The notes beneath the pieces are model-generated. The model had not been told where the DNA came from. It saw only the letters and a list, made by a program, of their open reading frames with translations, and searched no databases. Shown here piece by piece: positions 1 to 10,486 of a DNA stretch of 64,000 nt (the stretch's first letter is position 1; each line of letters begins with the position of its first letter). Source of the stretch: AC-32 sp963788215 (lineage in GTDB: Bacteria > Actinomycetota > Thermoleophilia > Gaiellales > Gaiellaceae); NCBI GenBank assembly GCA_963788215.1, contig CAWBFX010000010.1, positions 806,001-870,000 on the forward strand, written 5' to 3'. The position numbers and the translations under genes are program-made.

Positions 1-798
1 GGCCGTCATGCGAATCCGGTCGCAGCTCGAGCAGAACGGCTCGGAGACCGGATTGATGAAGCCGATCTCGCCGGCACCATCGGCGAAGCGGTAGCGGCGC
101 GCGGTCGAGGACGCCTTCGCGGGAATCTCCTCCAGCGGCCAGCGCTCCTCGATCAGCGCGCGGATCTCGGCGCCCGTGAGGACGTCGTCGCCGCGCCATG
201 ACTCGTCGGCGTCGAGCGGCATGAACTCGATGAAGCGCACGACGTAGGGCTTGCGGCGCGCGAGCTCGGCGAGGGCCGGCACTTCCACCTCGGTGAAGCC
301 CTTCATCGCGACGCAGTTGACCTTGATCGGCCGGAGCTCCGGATACCGCTCGGCCTCCTCGAGCCCGGCGAGCACGCGGTCGAGCGCGTCGCGGCGGGTG
401 ATCTCGGTGAAGCGCACATGCGACAGCGAGTCGAGCGAGACGTTCAGCCGCGTCAGCCCCGCGTCGACGAGCGGCCGCGCGAGCCGGTCGAGCAGGACGC
501 CGTTCGTCGTCAGCGAGAGGTCGCGCACGCCCGGGATCGCGTGCAGCTGCTCGACGAGCACCGGCAGGTCGCGCCGAACAAGCGGCTCGCCGCCCGTCAG
601 CCGCACCTCGTCGACGCCCATCGCGGCGAGCACCCCCGTGAGCCGCGCGATCTCCTCGAACGTCAGCAGCTCGTCCCGGTCGAGCCACTCCAGCCCCTCC
701 GCGGGCATGCAGTAGCGGCAGCGGAAGTTGCACTTGTCGGTGACCGAGATCCGCAGGCTGTGAATCTCGCGGCCCCAGCCGTCTACGAGCGGTTTCAT
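1..798 (-). CDS. moaA: GTP 3',8-cyclase MoaA, 3' end cut by window edge
   Basis: Radical-SAM enzyme of the first step of molybdenum cofactor synthesis (GTP to 3',8-cyclo-7,8-dihydro-GTP). The reverse-strand frame opens at ATG 796-798 and runs unbroken to base 1 (266 codons). It shows the radical-SAM cluster C23-x3-C27-x2-C30, a RLTGGEPLVR segment, and near the window edge FCSSCDRIRMTA, holding two of the three cysteines of the second iron-sulfur cluster. The family is about 330 residues, so roughly 60 are missing. TACCCT lies 7 bases before the start with no Shine-Dalgarno, suggesting a leaderless message. Confidence 0.96.
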   Translation of the reverse strand, partial: MKPLVDGWGREIHSLRISVTDKCNFRCRYCMPAEGLEWLDRDELLTFEEIARLTGVLAAMGVDEVRLTGGEPLVRRDLPVLVEQLHAIPGVRDLSLTTNGVLLDRLARPLVDAGLTRLNVSLDSLSHVRFTEITRRDALDRVLAGLEEAERYPELRPIKVNCVAMKGFTEVEVPALAELARRKPYVVRFIEFMPLDADESWRGDDVLTGAEIRALIEERWPLEEIPAKASSTARRYRFADGAGEIGFINPVSEPFCSSCDRIRMTA

Positions 799-805
799 CT
801 CCGCA

Positions 806-811
806 AGGGTA
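806..811 (-). promoter_or_regulatory. -10-like hexamer of moaA
   Basis: TACCCT on the reverse strand, 7 bases before the moaA ATG; no convincing -35 at 17 bp. Fits the leaderless pattern seen through the window. Confidence 0.4.
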
Positions 812-875
812 ACCAAGGTTTCACGCGCCAAACGGGGCGGGAATATCGGCACACCAACCCGAAGGAGGAGACGGC

Positions 876-1052
876 ATGTCCGAGTGGGAGCAGGAAGGCC
901 AGGAAAGCAAGGAAGGTCAGGAAACGCAGGAGGAGTCCGGCGGCGGCATGGGCGGCGGCTCCGAGACCGAAGAGTCCGGCGGCGGCATGGGCACCGAGGA
1001 GTCCGGCGGCGGCATGGGCGGGGGAGAAGAGGAGTCGGGCGGGGGCATGTGA
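876..1052 (+). CDS. 58-aa EESGGGM-repeat small protein
   Basis: Unrecognised 58-residue protein. The start ATG 876 follows a strong Shine-Dalgarno (gaaggaggag, 861-870). The sequence begins MSEWEQEGQESKEG and then carries the motif ESGGGM four times, usually as EESGGGMG, ending GGGM-stop. It is rich in Glu, Gly and Met with no hydrophobic core, so it is probably disordered. The repeat is also visible in the DNA. A likely terminator follows it and another small acidic protein comes next. No function is assigned; expression is supported by the ribosome site. Confidence 0.7.
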   Translation: MSEWEQEGQESKEGQETQEESGGGMGGGSETEESGGGMGTEESGGGMGGGEEESGGGM

Positions 1053-1090
1053 GCCCAGCTCAGACAGACAGGTAAGGCGGTAGGAACCGG

Positions 1091-1120
1091 AGGCGCCGCG
1101 AGTCGGCGCCTTCGACTTTT
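1091..1120 (+). terminator. Likely intrinsic terminator between two small genes
   Basis: Arms AGGCGCC (1091-1097) and GGCGCCT (1105-1111) flank a 7-base loop and are followed by TCGACTTTT. A 7-bp GC-rich stem plus a short T-run fits a Rho-independent terminator for the EESGGGM gene. Confidence 0.5.
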
Positions 1121-1133
1121 CAAGGAGGTTGAC

Positions 1134-1325
1134 GTGAGCGAGCGAGAGCACGAGAGCGGCGAAGAGCTGATCGACGAGAGCGGGCGCAACCCGACGCAGC
1201 GGGAGATGGACGGTGACGAGCGCGGCCCGGCCGACCCGCGCACCGCCGCGGACGCCGAGCGCGAGGGCTGGGAAGAGACGAACGACGACCCCGCCGCAGG
1301 CGAGCAGGGCCAGGAGTCCGTCTAG
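1134..1325 (+). CDS. Small acidic hydrophilic protein, 63 aa
   Basis: Unrecognised 63-residue protein starting at GTG 1134 after a good Shine-Dalgarno (caaggagg, 1121-1128). The product is strongly acidic and polar (many Glu, Asp, Arg, Gly), without membrane segments or cysteines, and looks intrinsically disordered. It lies just downstream of the other small acidic protein, from which a hairpin separates it, and converges on a cupin gene that ends 5 bases after its stop. The strong ribosome site argues for real expression; the role is unknown. Confidence 0.6.
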   Translation: MSEREHESGEELIDESGRNPTQREMDGDERGPADPRTAADAEREGWEETNDDPAAGEQGQESV

Positions 1326-1329
1326 CGGT

Positions 1330-1872
1330 CTACGCCCAGGGCAGCTCGTCCCAGTAGTCCGGCCTCTTCAGCTCTGGGCGGTCGAAGCGCGCATAGGCCT
1401 CGCGCGGATTCGGCGTGTCGGCCTCGGCGCTCGCGCCGTACTTCTCCGCCAGCTCGGACTTCGGATAGTGAATGTGCTCGTCGGGCCGCTTGCCGACGGC
1501 GAGCACGATCGCCCGGCCGTCGCCCGCGCCGACGATCACGTGCTCGGTGCCGGCCGGGGAGTGGACGAAGTCCCACGTCTTCAGCGGGCGTTCCTCGCCG
1601 TTCACGAGCAGCAGCGCCTCGCCGGCGAGGATCAGGAAGTCCTCCTGCGCGCTCTCCTCGTGGTAGAGGCAGAGCGGCTGCCCGGGCTCGATCACGCTGA
1701 TGTTGATCCCGAGCTCCGGGAACGGCGCGGCCTCGCCGTTCTCGAAGATGCAACCGGAGCCGAAGGCGGTGTGAACGGCCCAGGTGGCGTGGCGGACGTT
1801 GACGACGAACCAGCCGGGGCCTGCGGGCCGCAGGCCGTTCGGCGCCTCTTCCATGCGTGCTTCCTCGGTCAT
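1330..1872 (-). CDS. Cupin-domain protein
   Basis: Single-domain cupin of 180 residues starting at ATG 1870-1872 behind a purine-rich GGGAGGA site. The centre holds YHEESAQEDFLILAGEALL and then FVHSPAGTEHVI, which fit the two conserved cupin motifs; the glutamates and histidines there would be the metal ligands. Such proteins are metal-dependent isomerases, dioxygenases or sugar-binding proteins; the substrate cannot be told from sequence. The tail is rich in charged and aromatic residues. It is divergent from dnaK. Confidence 0.85.
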   Translation of the reverse strand: MTEEARMEEAPNGLRPAGPGWFVVNVRHATWAVHTAFGSGCIFENGEAAPFPELGINISVIEPGQPLCLYHEESAQEDFLILAGEALLLVNGEERPLKTWDFVHSPAGTEHVIVGAGDGRAIVLAVGKRPDEHIHYPKSELAEKYGASAEADTPNPREAYARFDRPELKRPDYWDELPWA

Positions 1873-1935
1873 GATCCTCCCTCGTCGTGTGCGCCGGACC
1901 TTGACACACAGGCGGCATGCAACTGGTTGCTGTGA

Positions 1936-1965
1936 CTTGCTAGTATCCGACTGAGATTTTCTCAG
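1936..1965 (+). promoter_or_regulatory. Possible HspR (HAIR-like) operator and inverted repeat before dnaK
   Basis: CTTGCTA-N7-ACTGAGA (1936-1956) matches the HspR inverted repeat CTTGAGT-N7-ACTCAAG at 8 of 14 positions with exact spacing, and overlaps TAGTAT (1941-1946), a possible -10. A perfect inverted repeat CTGAGA-TTT-TCTCAG (1951-1965) overlaps it. hspR itself is in the downstream operon, so autoregulation here is expected from actinobacterial precedent. The match is weak. Confidence 0.4.
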
Positions 1966-1983
1966 CGAAGGGAGTAAGCAAGC

Positions 1984-3891
1984 ATGGCAAAGACAATCGG
2001 CATCGACCTCGGCACGACCAACTCATGTGTGGCCGTGATCGAGGGAGGCGAGCCGTCGGTCATCCCGAACGCCGAGGGCGGGCGCACCACGCCGTCCGTC
2101 GTCGCGTTCACGGGCGACGGCCAGCGGCTCGTCGGCGCGCCCGCGAAGCGCCAGCAGGTGACGAACCCGCAGAACACGATCTTCTCGATCAAGCGCTTCA
2201 TGGGCCGCAAGTACGACGAGGTCTCGGAGGAGATGAAGATCGTCCCGTACGAGGTCGTCCAGGGCCCGAACGGCGACGTGCGCGTGAAGGCGGCGGACAA
2301 GGACTACGCGCCGCCGGAGATCAGCGCGATGATCCTCCAGAAGCTCAAGGCCGACGCCGAGGCGTTCCTCGGCGAGGCGGTCACCGACGCGGTGGTCACC
2401 GTCCCGGCCTACTTCAACAACGCGCAGCGCGAGGCGACCAAGGACGCCGGCAAGATCGCCGGGCTCAACGTCCTGCGGATCATCAACGAGCCGACCGCCG
2501 CGGCGCTCGCCTACGGCCTCGACAAGGAGGCCTCGGACCACACGATCCTCGTCTTCGACCTCGGCGGCGGGACGTTCGACGTCTCGATCCTCGAGCTCGG
2601 CGAGGGCGTCTTCGAGGTGAAGGCCACGAACGGCGACAACCACCTCGGCGGCGACAACTTCGACAAGGCGATCGTCGACTGGATGGTCGCCGAGTTCAAG
2701 CGCGACCAGGGCATCGACCTGGCGCAGGACCGGATGGCGCTGCAGCGCCTGTACGAGGCGGCCGAGAAGGCGAAGATCGAGCTCTCCTCGACCATGACGA
2801 CGCAGATCAACCTGCCGTTCGTCACGGCGACGCCGGAGGGCCCGAAGCACCTCGACCTGCAACTCACCCGCGCGAAGCTGAACGAGCTTTCCGCGGAGCT
2901 GCTCGAGCGCACCGTCGAGCCGACCAAGAAGTGCATCGCGGACGCAGGCATCGACGCCTCGAAGATCGACCACGTCGTCCTCGTCGGCGGCATGACGCGC
3001 ATGCCGGCGGTCGTCGACAAGGTCAAGGAGCTGATCGGCAAGGACCCGCACAAGGGCGTCAACCCGGACGAGGTCGTCGCCGTCGGCGCAGCCATCCAGG
3101 GCGGCGTGCTCAAGGGCGAGGTGAAGGACATCCTGCTCCTCGACGTCACGCCGCTGTCGCTCGGGATCGAGACCAAGGGCGGCGTCTTCACCCGCCTGAT
3201 CGACCGCAACACGACCATCCCGACGAAGAAGTCGGAGACCTTCACGACCGCCGAGGACAACCAGCCCTCGGTCGAGGTGCACGTGCTCCAGGGCGAGTCG
3301 GAGATGGCGCTCTACAACAAGACGCTCGGCAAGTTCCAGCTCGTCGGCATCCCGCCGGCGCCGCGGGGCATGCCGCAGATCGAGGTCACCTTCGACATCG
3401 ACGCGAACGGCATCATCAACGTCTCGGCCAAGGACCACGGCACCGGGAACGAGCAGCAGATCAAGATCGAGGGCGGCTCGGGCCTGAAGCCGGAAGAGGT
3501 CGAGCAGATGGTCAAGAACGCGGAGGCGCACGCCGAGGAGGCGCACCGCCTGCGCGAGCTGGCCGACGCGAAGAACCAGGCCGAGTCGCTCGCGTACGCG
3601 ACTGAGAAGAGCCTCAAGGACCACCGCGACAAGCTCGACGAGAGCGAGGCCTCCACGATCGAGGGCCGCGTGATGGAGCTGAAGCAGGTGCTCGAGACCG
3701 ACGACCTCGGCGAGATCCGCGCGAAGTCGGAGGCGCTTCAGGAGGCTTCGCAGAAGCTGGCCGAGGCTGTGTACTCACAGGCTCAGGCCGCCCAGCAGGC
3801 CCAGGCGTCCCCGAACGGAGAGTCGTCGGAGTCCGATGACGAGGTGATCGAGGACGCCGAGGTCGTCGACGAGGAGGCCAAGACCTCGTGA
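1984..3891 (+). CDS. dnaK: Molecular chaperone DnaK (Hsp70)
   Basis: ATP-driven Hsp70 chaperone working with DnaJ and GrpE. The 635-residue product has the IGIDLGTTNSCVA phosphate-binding motif at residues 5-17, FDLGGGTFDVSIL near 193-205 and VLVGGMTRMPAV near 336-347 in the ATPase domain. The substrate-binding domain and helical lid follow, then an acidic tail. ATG 1984 follows an agggagtaag ribosome site. It is the first gene of dnaK-grpE-dnaJ-orf-hspR-clpB, where each junction overlaps. Control by HspR is expected because hspR is in the same operon. Confidence 0.98.
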   Translation: MAKTIGIDLGTTNSCVAVIEGGEPSVIPNAEGGRTTPSVVAFTGDGQRLVGAPAKRQQVTNPQNTIFSIKRFMGRKYDEVSEEMKIVPYEVVQGPNGDVRVKAADKDYAPPEISAMILQKLKADAEAFLGEAVTDAVVTVPAYFNNAQREATKDAGKIAGLNVLRIINEPTAAALAYGLDKEASDHTILVFDLGGGTFDVSILELGEGVFEVKATNGDNHLGGDNFDKAIVDWMVAEFKRDQGIDLAQDRMALQRLYEAAEKAKIELSSTMTTQINLPFVTATPEGPKHLDLQLTRAKLNELSAELLERTVEPTKKCIADAGIDASKIDHVVLVGGMTRMPAVVDKVKELIGKDPHKGVNPDEVVAVGAAIQGGVLKGEVKDILLLDVTPLSLGIETKGGVFTRLIDRNTTIPTKKSETFTTAEDNQPSVEVHVLQGESEMALYNKTLGKFQLVGIPPAPRGMPQIEVTFDIDANGIINVSAKDHGTGNEQQIKIEGGSGLKPEEVEQMVKNAEAHAEEAHRLRELADAKNQAESLAYATEKSLKDHRDKLDESEASTIEGRVMELKQVLETDDLGEIRAKSEALQEASQKLAEAVYSQAQAAQQAQASPNGESSESDDEVIEDAEVVDEEAKTS

Positions 3892-4463
3892 CCGAGGAGC
3901 GTGAGCTCACGCTCGAGGAGCAGGTCGCGGCGCTCGAGTCCGAGCGCGATGAGCGCGTGAACGATCTCAAGCGCGTCGCGGCGGACTTCGAGAACTACCG
4001 CAAGCGGGTCGCGCGCGATCAGGAGAGCCTGGTCGCGCGCGCCCACGAGCGGCTGGTGAAGGAGCTCCTGCCGGTGCTCGACGACCTCGAGCGGGCGCTC
4101 GCGGCCGCGGAGGAGCACTCTTCCCGCTACAACGCCGGCGAAGCCGGCGCCTCCGCTCCTGATCGGCTCCGTCAAGCCTACGCCGATGAAGCGAAGCTCG
4201 AGGAGGGCGTTCGCCTCGTGCACCGTTCGCTCGAGGACGCGCTCAAGCGAGAGGGCCTCGCCGAGATCGAGACGAACGGGCGCTTCGACCCGCATGTCCA
4301 CGAGGCGCTGCTCTCCCAGCCTTCCGACAAGGAGGAGGGCTCGGTGCTCGAGGTCCTGCAGAAGGGCTACCGGCTCGGCGACCACGTGATCCGGCCGGCC
4401 CGCGTGATCGTGGCGGCGCCCCCTGCGGAGGAAGCACCCGCGGAGGAAGATGGCGAGCGTTAA
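3888..4463 (+). CDS. grpE: Nucleotide exchange factor GrpE
   Basis: Promotes ADP release from DnaK. The GTG start at 3888 overlaps the dnaK stop by four bases, indicating coupled translation. The 191-residue protein has an N-terminal coiled-coil (about 5-50), the DFENYRKR segment typical of the family, and a C-terminal beta domain ending GYRLGDHVIRPARVIVA, the conserved GrpE signature. A Pro/Glu-rich tail overlaps the start of dnaJ by 14 bases. Confidence 0.96.
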   Translation: MTEERELTLEEQVAALESERDERVNDLKRVAADFENYRKRVARDQESLVARAHERLVKELLPVLDDLERALAAAEEHSSRYNAGEAGASAPDRLRQAYADEAKLEEGVRLVHRSLEDALKREGLAEIETNGRFDPHVHEALLSQPSDKEEGSVLEVLQKGYRLGDHVIRPARVIVAAPPAEEAPAEEDGER

Positions 4464-5520
4464 AGACCTGTACGGGACGCTCGGCGTCTCCAGGACCGCG
4501 AGCCAGGACGAGATCAAGAAGGCCTACCGCAAGCTCGCCAGGCAGCACCATCCGGACGCGAACCCCGGCGATGCCGCCGCCGAGGAGCGCTTCAAGGAAG
4601 TCCAGCAGGCCTACGACGTCCTCTCCGACGCGGAGAAGCGGAAGCAGTACGACCGCTTCGGCTCCGCCAATGGTCGTTCAGGGCCGGGAGGGGGATTCAA
4701 CTTCTCGACCGAGGGCTTCGATATCAGCGACCTCGGCGATCTCGGCGACATCTTCAGCGGGCTCTTCGGCGGCCGCGGCGGCCGTGCGCAGCAGCAGCGC
4801 GGCCAGCGCGGGCGCGACCTGGAGGTCGAGGTCAACCTCTCGTTCGAGGACTCGCTGCACGGGGTCGAGACGAAGATCCCGGTCGAGCTCGAGACCGCCT
4901 GCCGCGAGTGCGGCGGCTCGGGCGCGAAGCCCGGGACCGCGCCGACTCTCTGCCCCGAGTGCAAGGGCCGCGGCGTCAAGGCCGAGTCGCAGGGCCTGTT
5001 CGCGCTGTCGCAGCCGTGCCCGCGCTGCCGCGGGAACGGGACGGTGATCGAGGATCCGTGCCCGAAGTGCCACGGCACCGGCCGCGAGCGGCGGACGAAG
5101 CGCTACACGGTCAAGATCCCGGCCGGCGTCAAGGACGGCTCGCGGATCCGCCTGCGCGGCAAGGGCGAGGCCGGCTACGGCGGCGCGGAGGCGGGCGACC
5201 TGTTCGTGATCACCCGCGTCCAGCCGTCGAAGACGTTCACGCGCCGCGGCGACGACCTGGTCGTCGACGTCCCGGTCGCGCTCTCGCAGGCCTCGCTCGG
5301 CGCGGAGATCAAGGTGCCGACGCCGGACGGTCCGGTGACGGTGAAGGTCAAGCCCGGCACCGTCGACGGGACCCTCCTGCGCGTGAAGGGCAAGGGCGCG
5401 CCTCGGCTGAAGGGCTCGAGCCGCGGCGACGTGCTCGCGCGCGTGAAGCTGTCGGTGCCGAAGAAGCTGACGAAGAAGCAGCGCGAGCTGATGGAAGAGC
5501 TCCAGAAGGCGGGCGGTTGA
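4450..5520 (+). CDS. dnaJ: Co-chaperone DnaJ (Hsp40, type I)
   Basis: Stimulates DnaK ATPase and delivers substrates. ATG 4450 lies inside the end of grpE. The 356-residue protein has a J domain with HHPD near residues 34-37, a Gly/Phe-rich linker, four zinc-finger repeats (CRECGGSG, CPECKGRG, CPRCRGNG, CPKCHGTG), and the C-terminal beta domains. This full type I layout is expected for the dnaK-linked copy. Its TGA overlaps the ATG of the next gene. Confidence 0.97.
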   Translation: MASVKDLYGTLGVSRTASQDEIKKAYRKLARQHHPDANPGDAAAEERFKEVQQAYDVLSDAEKRKQYDRFGSANGRSGPGGGFNFSTEGFDISDLGDLGDIFSGLFGGRGGRAQQQRGQRGRDLEVEVNLSFEDSLHGVETKIPVELETACRECGGSGAKPGTAPTLCPECKGRGVKAESQGLFALSQPCPRCRGNGTVIEDPCPKCHGTGRERRTKRYTVKIPAGVKDGSRIRLRGKGEAGYGGAEAGDLFVITRVQPSKTFTRRGDDLVVDVPVALSQASLGAEIKVPTPDGPVTVKVKPGTVDGTLLRVKGKGAPRLKGSSRGDVLARVKLSVPKKLTKKQRELMEELQKAGG

Positions 5521-5801
5521 TGGCGAAGCACGAGGAGCTGCTGCAGCAGGGCCCGCGCCAGGCGCCCGAGCCGGAGACCGCGGAGCAGCGCACCACGCGC
5601 GTCGGCTGGGGCACCGCTGCAGGCGGCGCCGCCGCAGGTGGCGCCGCGCTCGCGAAGCTCGGCTTCCTGAAGATCTTCGTCTGGCTCTTCGCCTGGCACG
5701 CGCTCGTCGACACCTGGCGCCTCGGCGGCTGGATTGCGCTCGCCGCCGTGATCGCTGCGATCGCACTCTTCCTCGTGATCCGCTCCCGGAGAAAGGCGTG
5801 A
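5520..5801 (+). CDS. Small membrane protein between dnaJ and hspR
   Basis: A 93-residue protein whose ATG (5520-5522) shares its A with the dnaJ stop (ATGA overlap). The N-terminal half is polar; then come a Gly/Ala-rich stretch and two hydrophobic segments (about 47-62 and 68-86) before a basic C-terminus, so two membrane helices are likely. It belongs to no family I recognise. Its place inside the chaperone operon, coupled on both sides, suggests a stress-related membrane role, but that is inference only. Confidence 0.72.
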   Translation: MAKHEELLQQGPRQAPEPETAEQRTTRVGWGTAAGGAAAGGAALAKLGFLKIFVWLFAWHALVDTWRLGGWIALAAVIAAIALFLVIRSRRKA

Positions 5802-6159
5802 TGGACGAGCGCCCGCGCTACATGATCTCCGTCGCGGCCGAGCTGGTCGGGATGCACCCGCAGACGCTGCGGATGTACGAGCAGAAGGGCCTCGTCCAGC
5901 CACAGCGCACGGCCGGAAACACGCGTCTCTACTCGGAGGCCGACCTCGAGCGGCTGCGCCTGATCCAGAAGCTGACGACCCAGCTCGGGCTCAACCTGGC
6001 CGGCGTGGAGGCGGTGCTCGACCTCGAGGACCAGCTCCGCCGGATGCAGGCGCGGATGGAGCGGCTCGAGCGCGAGATGCGCGCCGCGATCGAGCAGGTG
6101 CACAGGCACTACCGCCGAGACCTCGTTCTCTACGACCCAACCCAACTACCGGAGCGAAA

Positions 6160-6178
<19 letters not shown>
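5798..6178 (+). CDS. hspR: Heat-shock repressor HspR (MerR family)
   Basis: MerR-type repressor of the dnaK/clpB regulon in actinobacteria, with DnaK acting as co-repressor in known systems. The 126-residue protein has YMISVAAELVGMHPQTLRMYEQ, the characteristic HspR helix-turn-helix and wing, then a long coiled-coil from about residue 55. Start is GTG 5798 or ATG 5801, both overlapping the previous stop. It sits between dnaJ and clpB, so it is co-expressed with its own targets. The end overlaps clpB by 19 bases. Confidence 0.93.
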
Positions 6179-8630
<2,452 letters not shown>

Positions 8631-8631
<1 letters not shown>

Positions 8632-9383
8632 TGGCGCGCAAGGGGCGGACAAAGGAGCCGCTGCCGCCGCCACTTCCGCACGAGACTCGACCGATCGGAC
8701 AAGTGATCGCGGAGGCGGTGCGCCTCTACGGGCGGCGATTCTGGCCTTCGCTCGCGCTCGGGATCGCCCCCGCGGTCACGCTCGTCGGCGTCGTGTTCAT
8801 TCCGGGCTGGTGGGACCTGGCCTTCGCGCTCGCCGTCGGCGCTCCGCTGATGACCGGCTCGTACATCGGCGGTGTTCTCCTCGCGTCGGGAGAGCGGCCT
8901 TCGCGCGGCCGGCTGGTCATTGCCTTCGCGGTCGGCGTCGTTCTGTTCGTACCCGCGCTCTTTCTCTGGAGCTTCTTCATCCTGCCCGCGGTCGTTTGGC
9001 TGGGCGTCTTCGGGCTCGCCGTGCCCGCAGCCTTGCTCGAGGGCCGCGGCTATGCAGCCTCGCTTCGCCGCGGGCTCGAGCTCTGCCGCGCAGACCCGAT
9101 TCACGCAATCGGGTCTCTGGCCGCGCTCGTGATCGTCTCGTTCCTGACGGCGACGGTGCTGTTCGTGCTGCTGCTCGGCGCGAGCAAGATCGCGCGCTCG
9201 TCGGCGGCGTTCGTGTCGCTGGTCTTCATCTCGCCCTTGCTCTTCCTGGGCGCCGGGCAGCTCTACTTCGACCAGGCTGCCCGGTTAGCATCGAGCACCC
9301 GATCCAGGAGGAGCGATGCCGACCTACATCATGCTCACGAGCCTGACCGCCCAGGGCGTGCAGACCCTGAAGGCCAACCCTGA
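8631..9383 (+). CDS. Integral membrane protein, unknown function
   Basis: ATG 8631 shares its A with the clpB stop, so it is coupled to the chaperone operon. After about 40 polar residues there are five or six hydrophobic segments between residues 45 and 220. It resembles the broad class of glycerophosphoryl-diester-phosphodiesterase-type or DUF membrane proteins with repeated helices, but I do not recognise the family. The last 30 residues are Arg/His-rich and overlap the next gene by 68 bases. A one-base shift would end it at TAG 9286-9288, so the tail may be an indel artefact. Confidence 0.68.
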
Positions 9384-9603
9384 TCGCCTGCGCGAGGTGA
9401 ACCGCGACGTCGAGGAGCTCGGCGCCAAGGTCGTCCACCAGTGGGCGACGCTCGGGCCGTTCGACTTCGTGAACGTGGTCGAGGCGCCGGACGCGGAGAC
9501 GATCGCCCGCGTGTCGGTCGCGCTAGGCGCGCGCGGGAGCGCGAAGATGCAGACGCTGACGGCGTTTTCCGTCGACGACTTCCTCCGCTCCTTTACGGAG
9601 TAG
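9316..9603 (+). CDS. GYD-domain protein
   Basis: A 95-residue GYD-family protein starting at ATG 9316 after an aggaggagcg ribosome site. It begins MPTYIMLTSLTAQGVQTL and has the small ferredoxin-like fold pattern of GYD proteins, including LGPFDFVNVVEAPD. The family's biochemical role is not known. It overlaps the convergent psuG stop by 11 bases. Confidence 0.85.
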   Translation: MPTYIMLTSLTAQGVQTLKANPDRLREVNRDVEELGAKVVHQWATLGPFDFVNVVEAPDAETIARVSVALGARGSAKMQTLTAFSVDDFLRSFTE

Positions 9604-10486
9604 CCGCGACGGCGACCCGGGCGGCGAGCGCCGCGTTCGCGACGATCAGGTCGCGGTTCACCTCGAGCGTGCGGCCCCCGCTTTGCTCGTGCAACCGGGC
9701 GAGGACGAACGGCGTCAGGGCCTTGCCGCTCACGGCCTGCTCGGCCGCCTGGGCGAGCGCTTCGGCTACCAGCGGCTCGACGTCGATCCCGTTCTCGGGC
9801 GGGTTGCCGAGCAGGAGGCCGGCGCCGCCGAGCGCCCAGTGGGTGCGCGCGATCGCGGCCGCTTCCTCGGGCTCCTCGACTCGCGCCGAGACCGGGGGCC
9901 CGCCGGCCGCGGCGTAGAAGAGCGGCAGCTCGTCCGTTCGGAAGCCGACGACCGGGACGCCGAGGGTCTCGAGCGCCTCCGCGGTCGCGGGCACGTCGAG
10001 CAGCGACTTGGCGCCGGACGAGACGACGAGCGCCTGCGTTCGCGCGAGCTCGGTGAGGTCGGCCGAGACGTCGGGCCGCTCGGCGAAGCCGCGGTGGACG
10101 CCGCCGATGCCGCCGGTGCCCATGAAGCGGATCCCGGCCGCCCGGCAGACGGCGAGCGTGCCGCCGACCGTCGTGGCGCCGAGCGCTCCCTGCGCCGCGC
10201 AGGCGGCAAGATCCCGCGGCCCGGCCTTGCGCGCGTCGGGGCCCGCCTCGCCGAAGCGCTCGAGCTCCGCTTCGCCGAGCCCGACCGCGACGGCGCCGTC
10301 GAGGACGCCGACCGTCGCGGGCACGGCTCCTTCGGCCCTTACCGCAGCCTCAGATGCGAGCCCCACCTCCACCCCCACCCTGGGAGGGAACCCGTGGGCG
10401 ATCAGCGTAGTCTCGAGCGCGACGACGGGGCCGCCGCTGTGGAGAGCTTGTTGCACTTCCGGGGCGATTCGGAGCGCTTCGGTCAC
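9593..10486 (-). CDS. psuG: Pseudouridine-5'-phosphate glycosidase
   Basis: Splits pseudouridine 5'-phosphate into uracil and ribose 5-phosphate. The 297-residue protein starts at GTG 10484-10486, overlapping the psuK stop by four bases. PsuG hallmarks are visible: VALETTLIAHGFP near the start, MGTGGIGGVHRG, VVSSGAKSLLDVPATAE and LLGNPPENGIDV. The length is normal (about 300). It follows psuK in the usual kinase-then-glycosidase order. No nucleoside transporter is adjacent, so the substrate may come from internal RNA turnover. Confidence 0.95.
   Translation of the reverse strand: MTEALRIAPEVQQALHSGGPVVALETTLIAHGFPPRVGVEVGLASEAAVRAEGAVPATVGVLDGAVAVGLGEAELERFGEAGPDARKAGPRDLAACAAQGALGATTVGGTLAVCRAAGIRFMGTGGIGGVHRGFAERPDVSADLTELARTQALVVSSGAKSLLDVPATAEALETLGVPVVGFRTDELPLFYAAAGGPPVSARVEEPEEAAAIARTHWALGGAGLLLGNPPENGIDVEPLVAEALAQAAEQAVSGKALTPFVLARLHEQSGGRTLEVNRDLIVANAALAARVAVAATP

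Noticed and set aside
2023..3624. 533-codon open frame opposite dnaK
   Set aside because: Low-complexity Arg/Leu/Asp composition and perfect shadowing of dnaK codons; a by-product of high GC.
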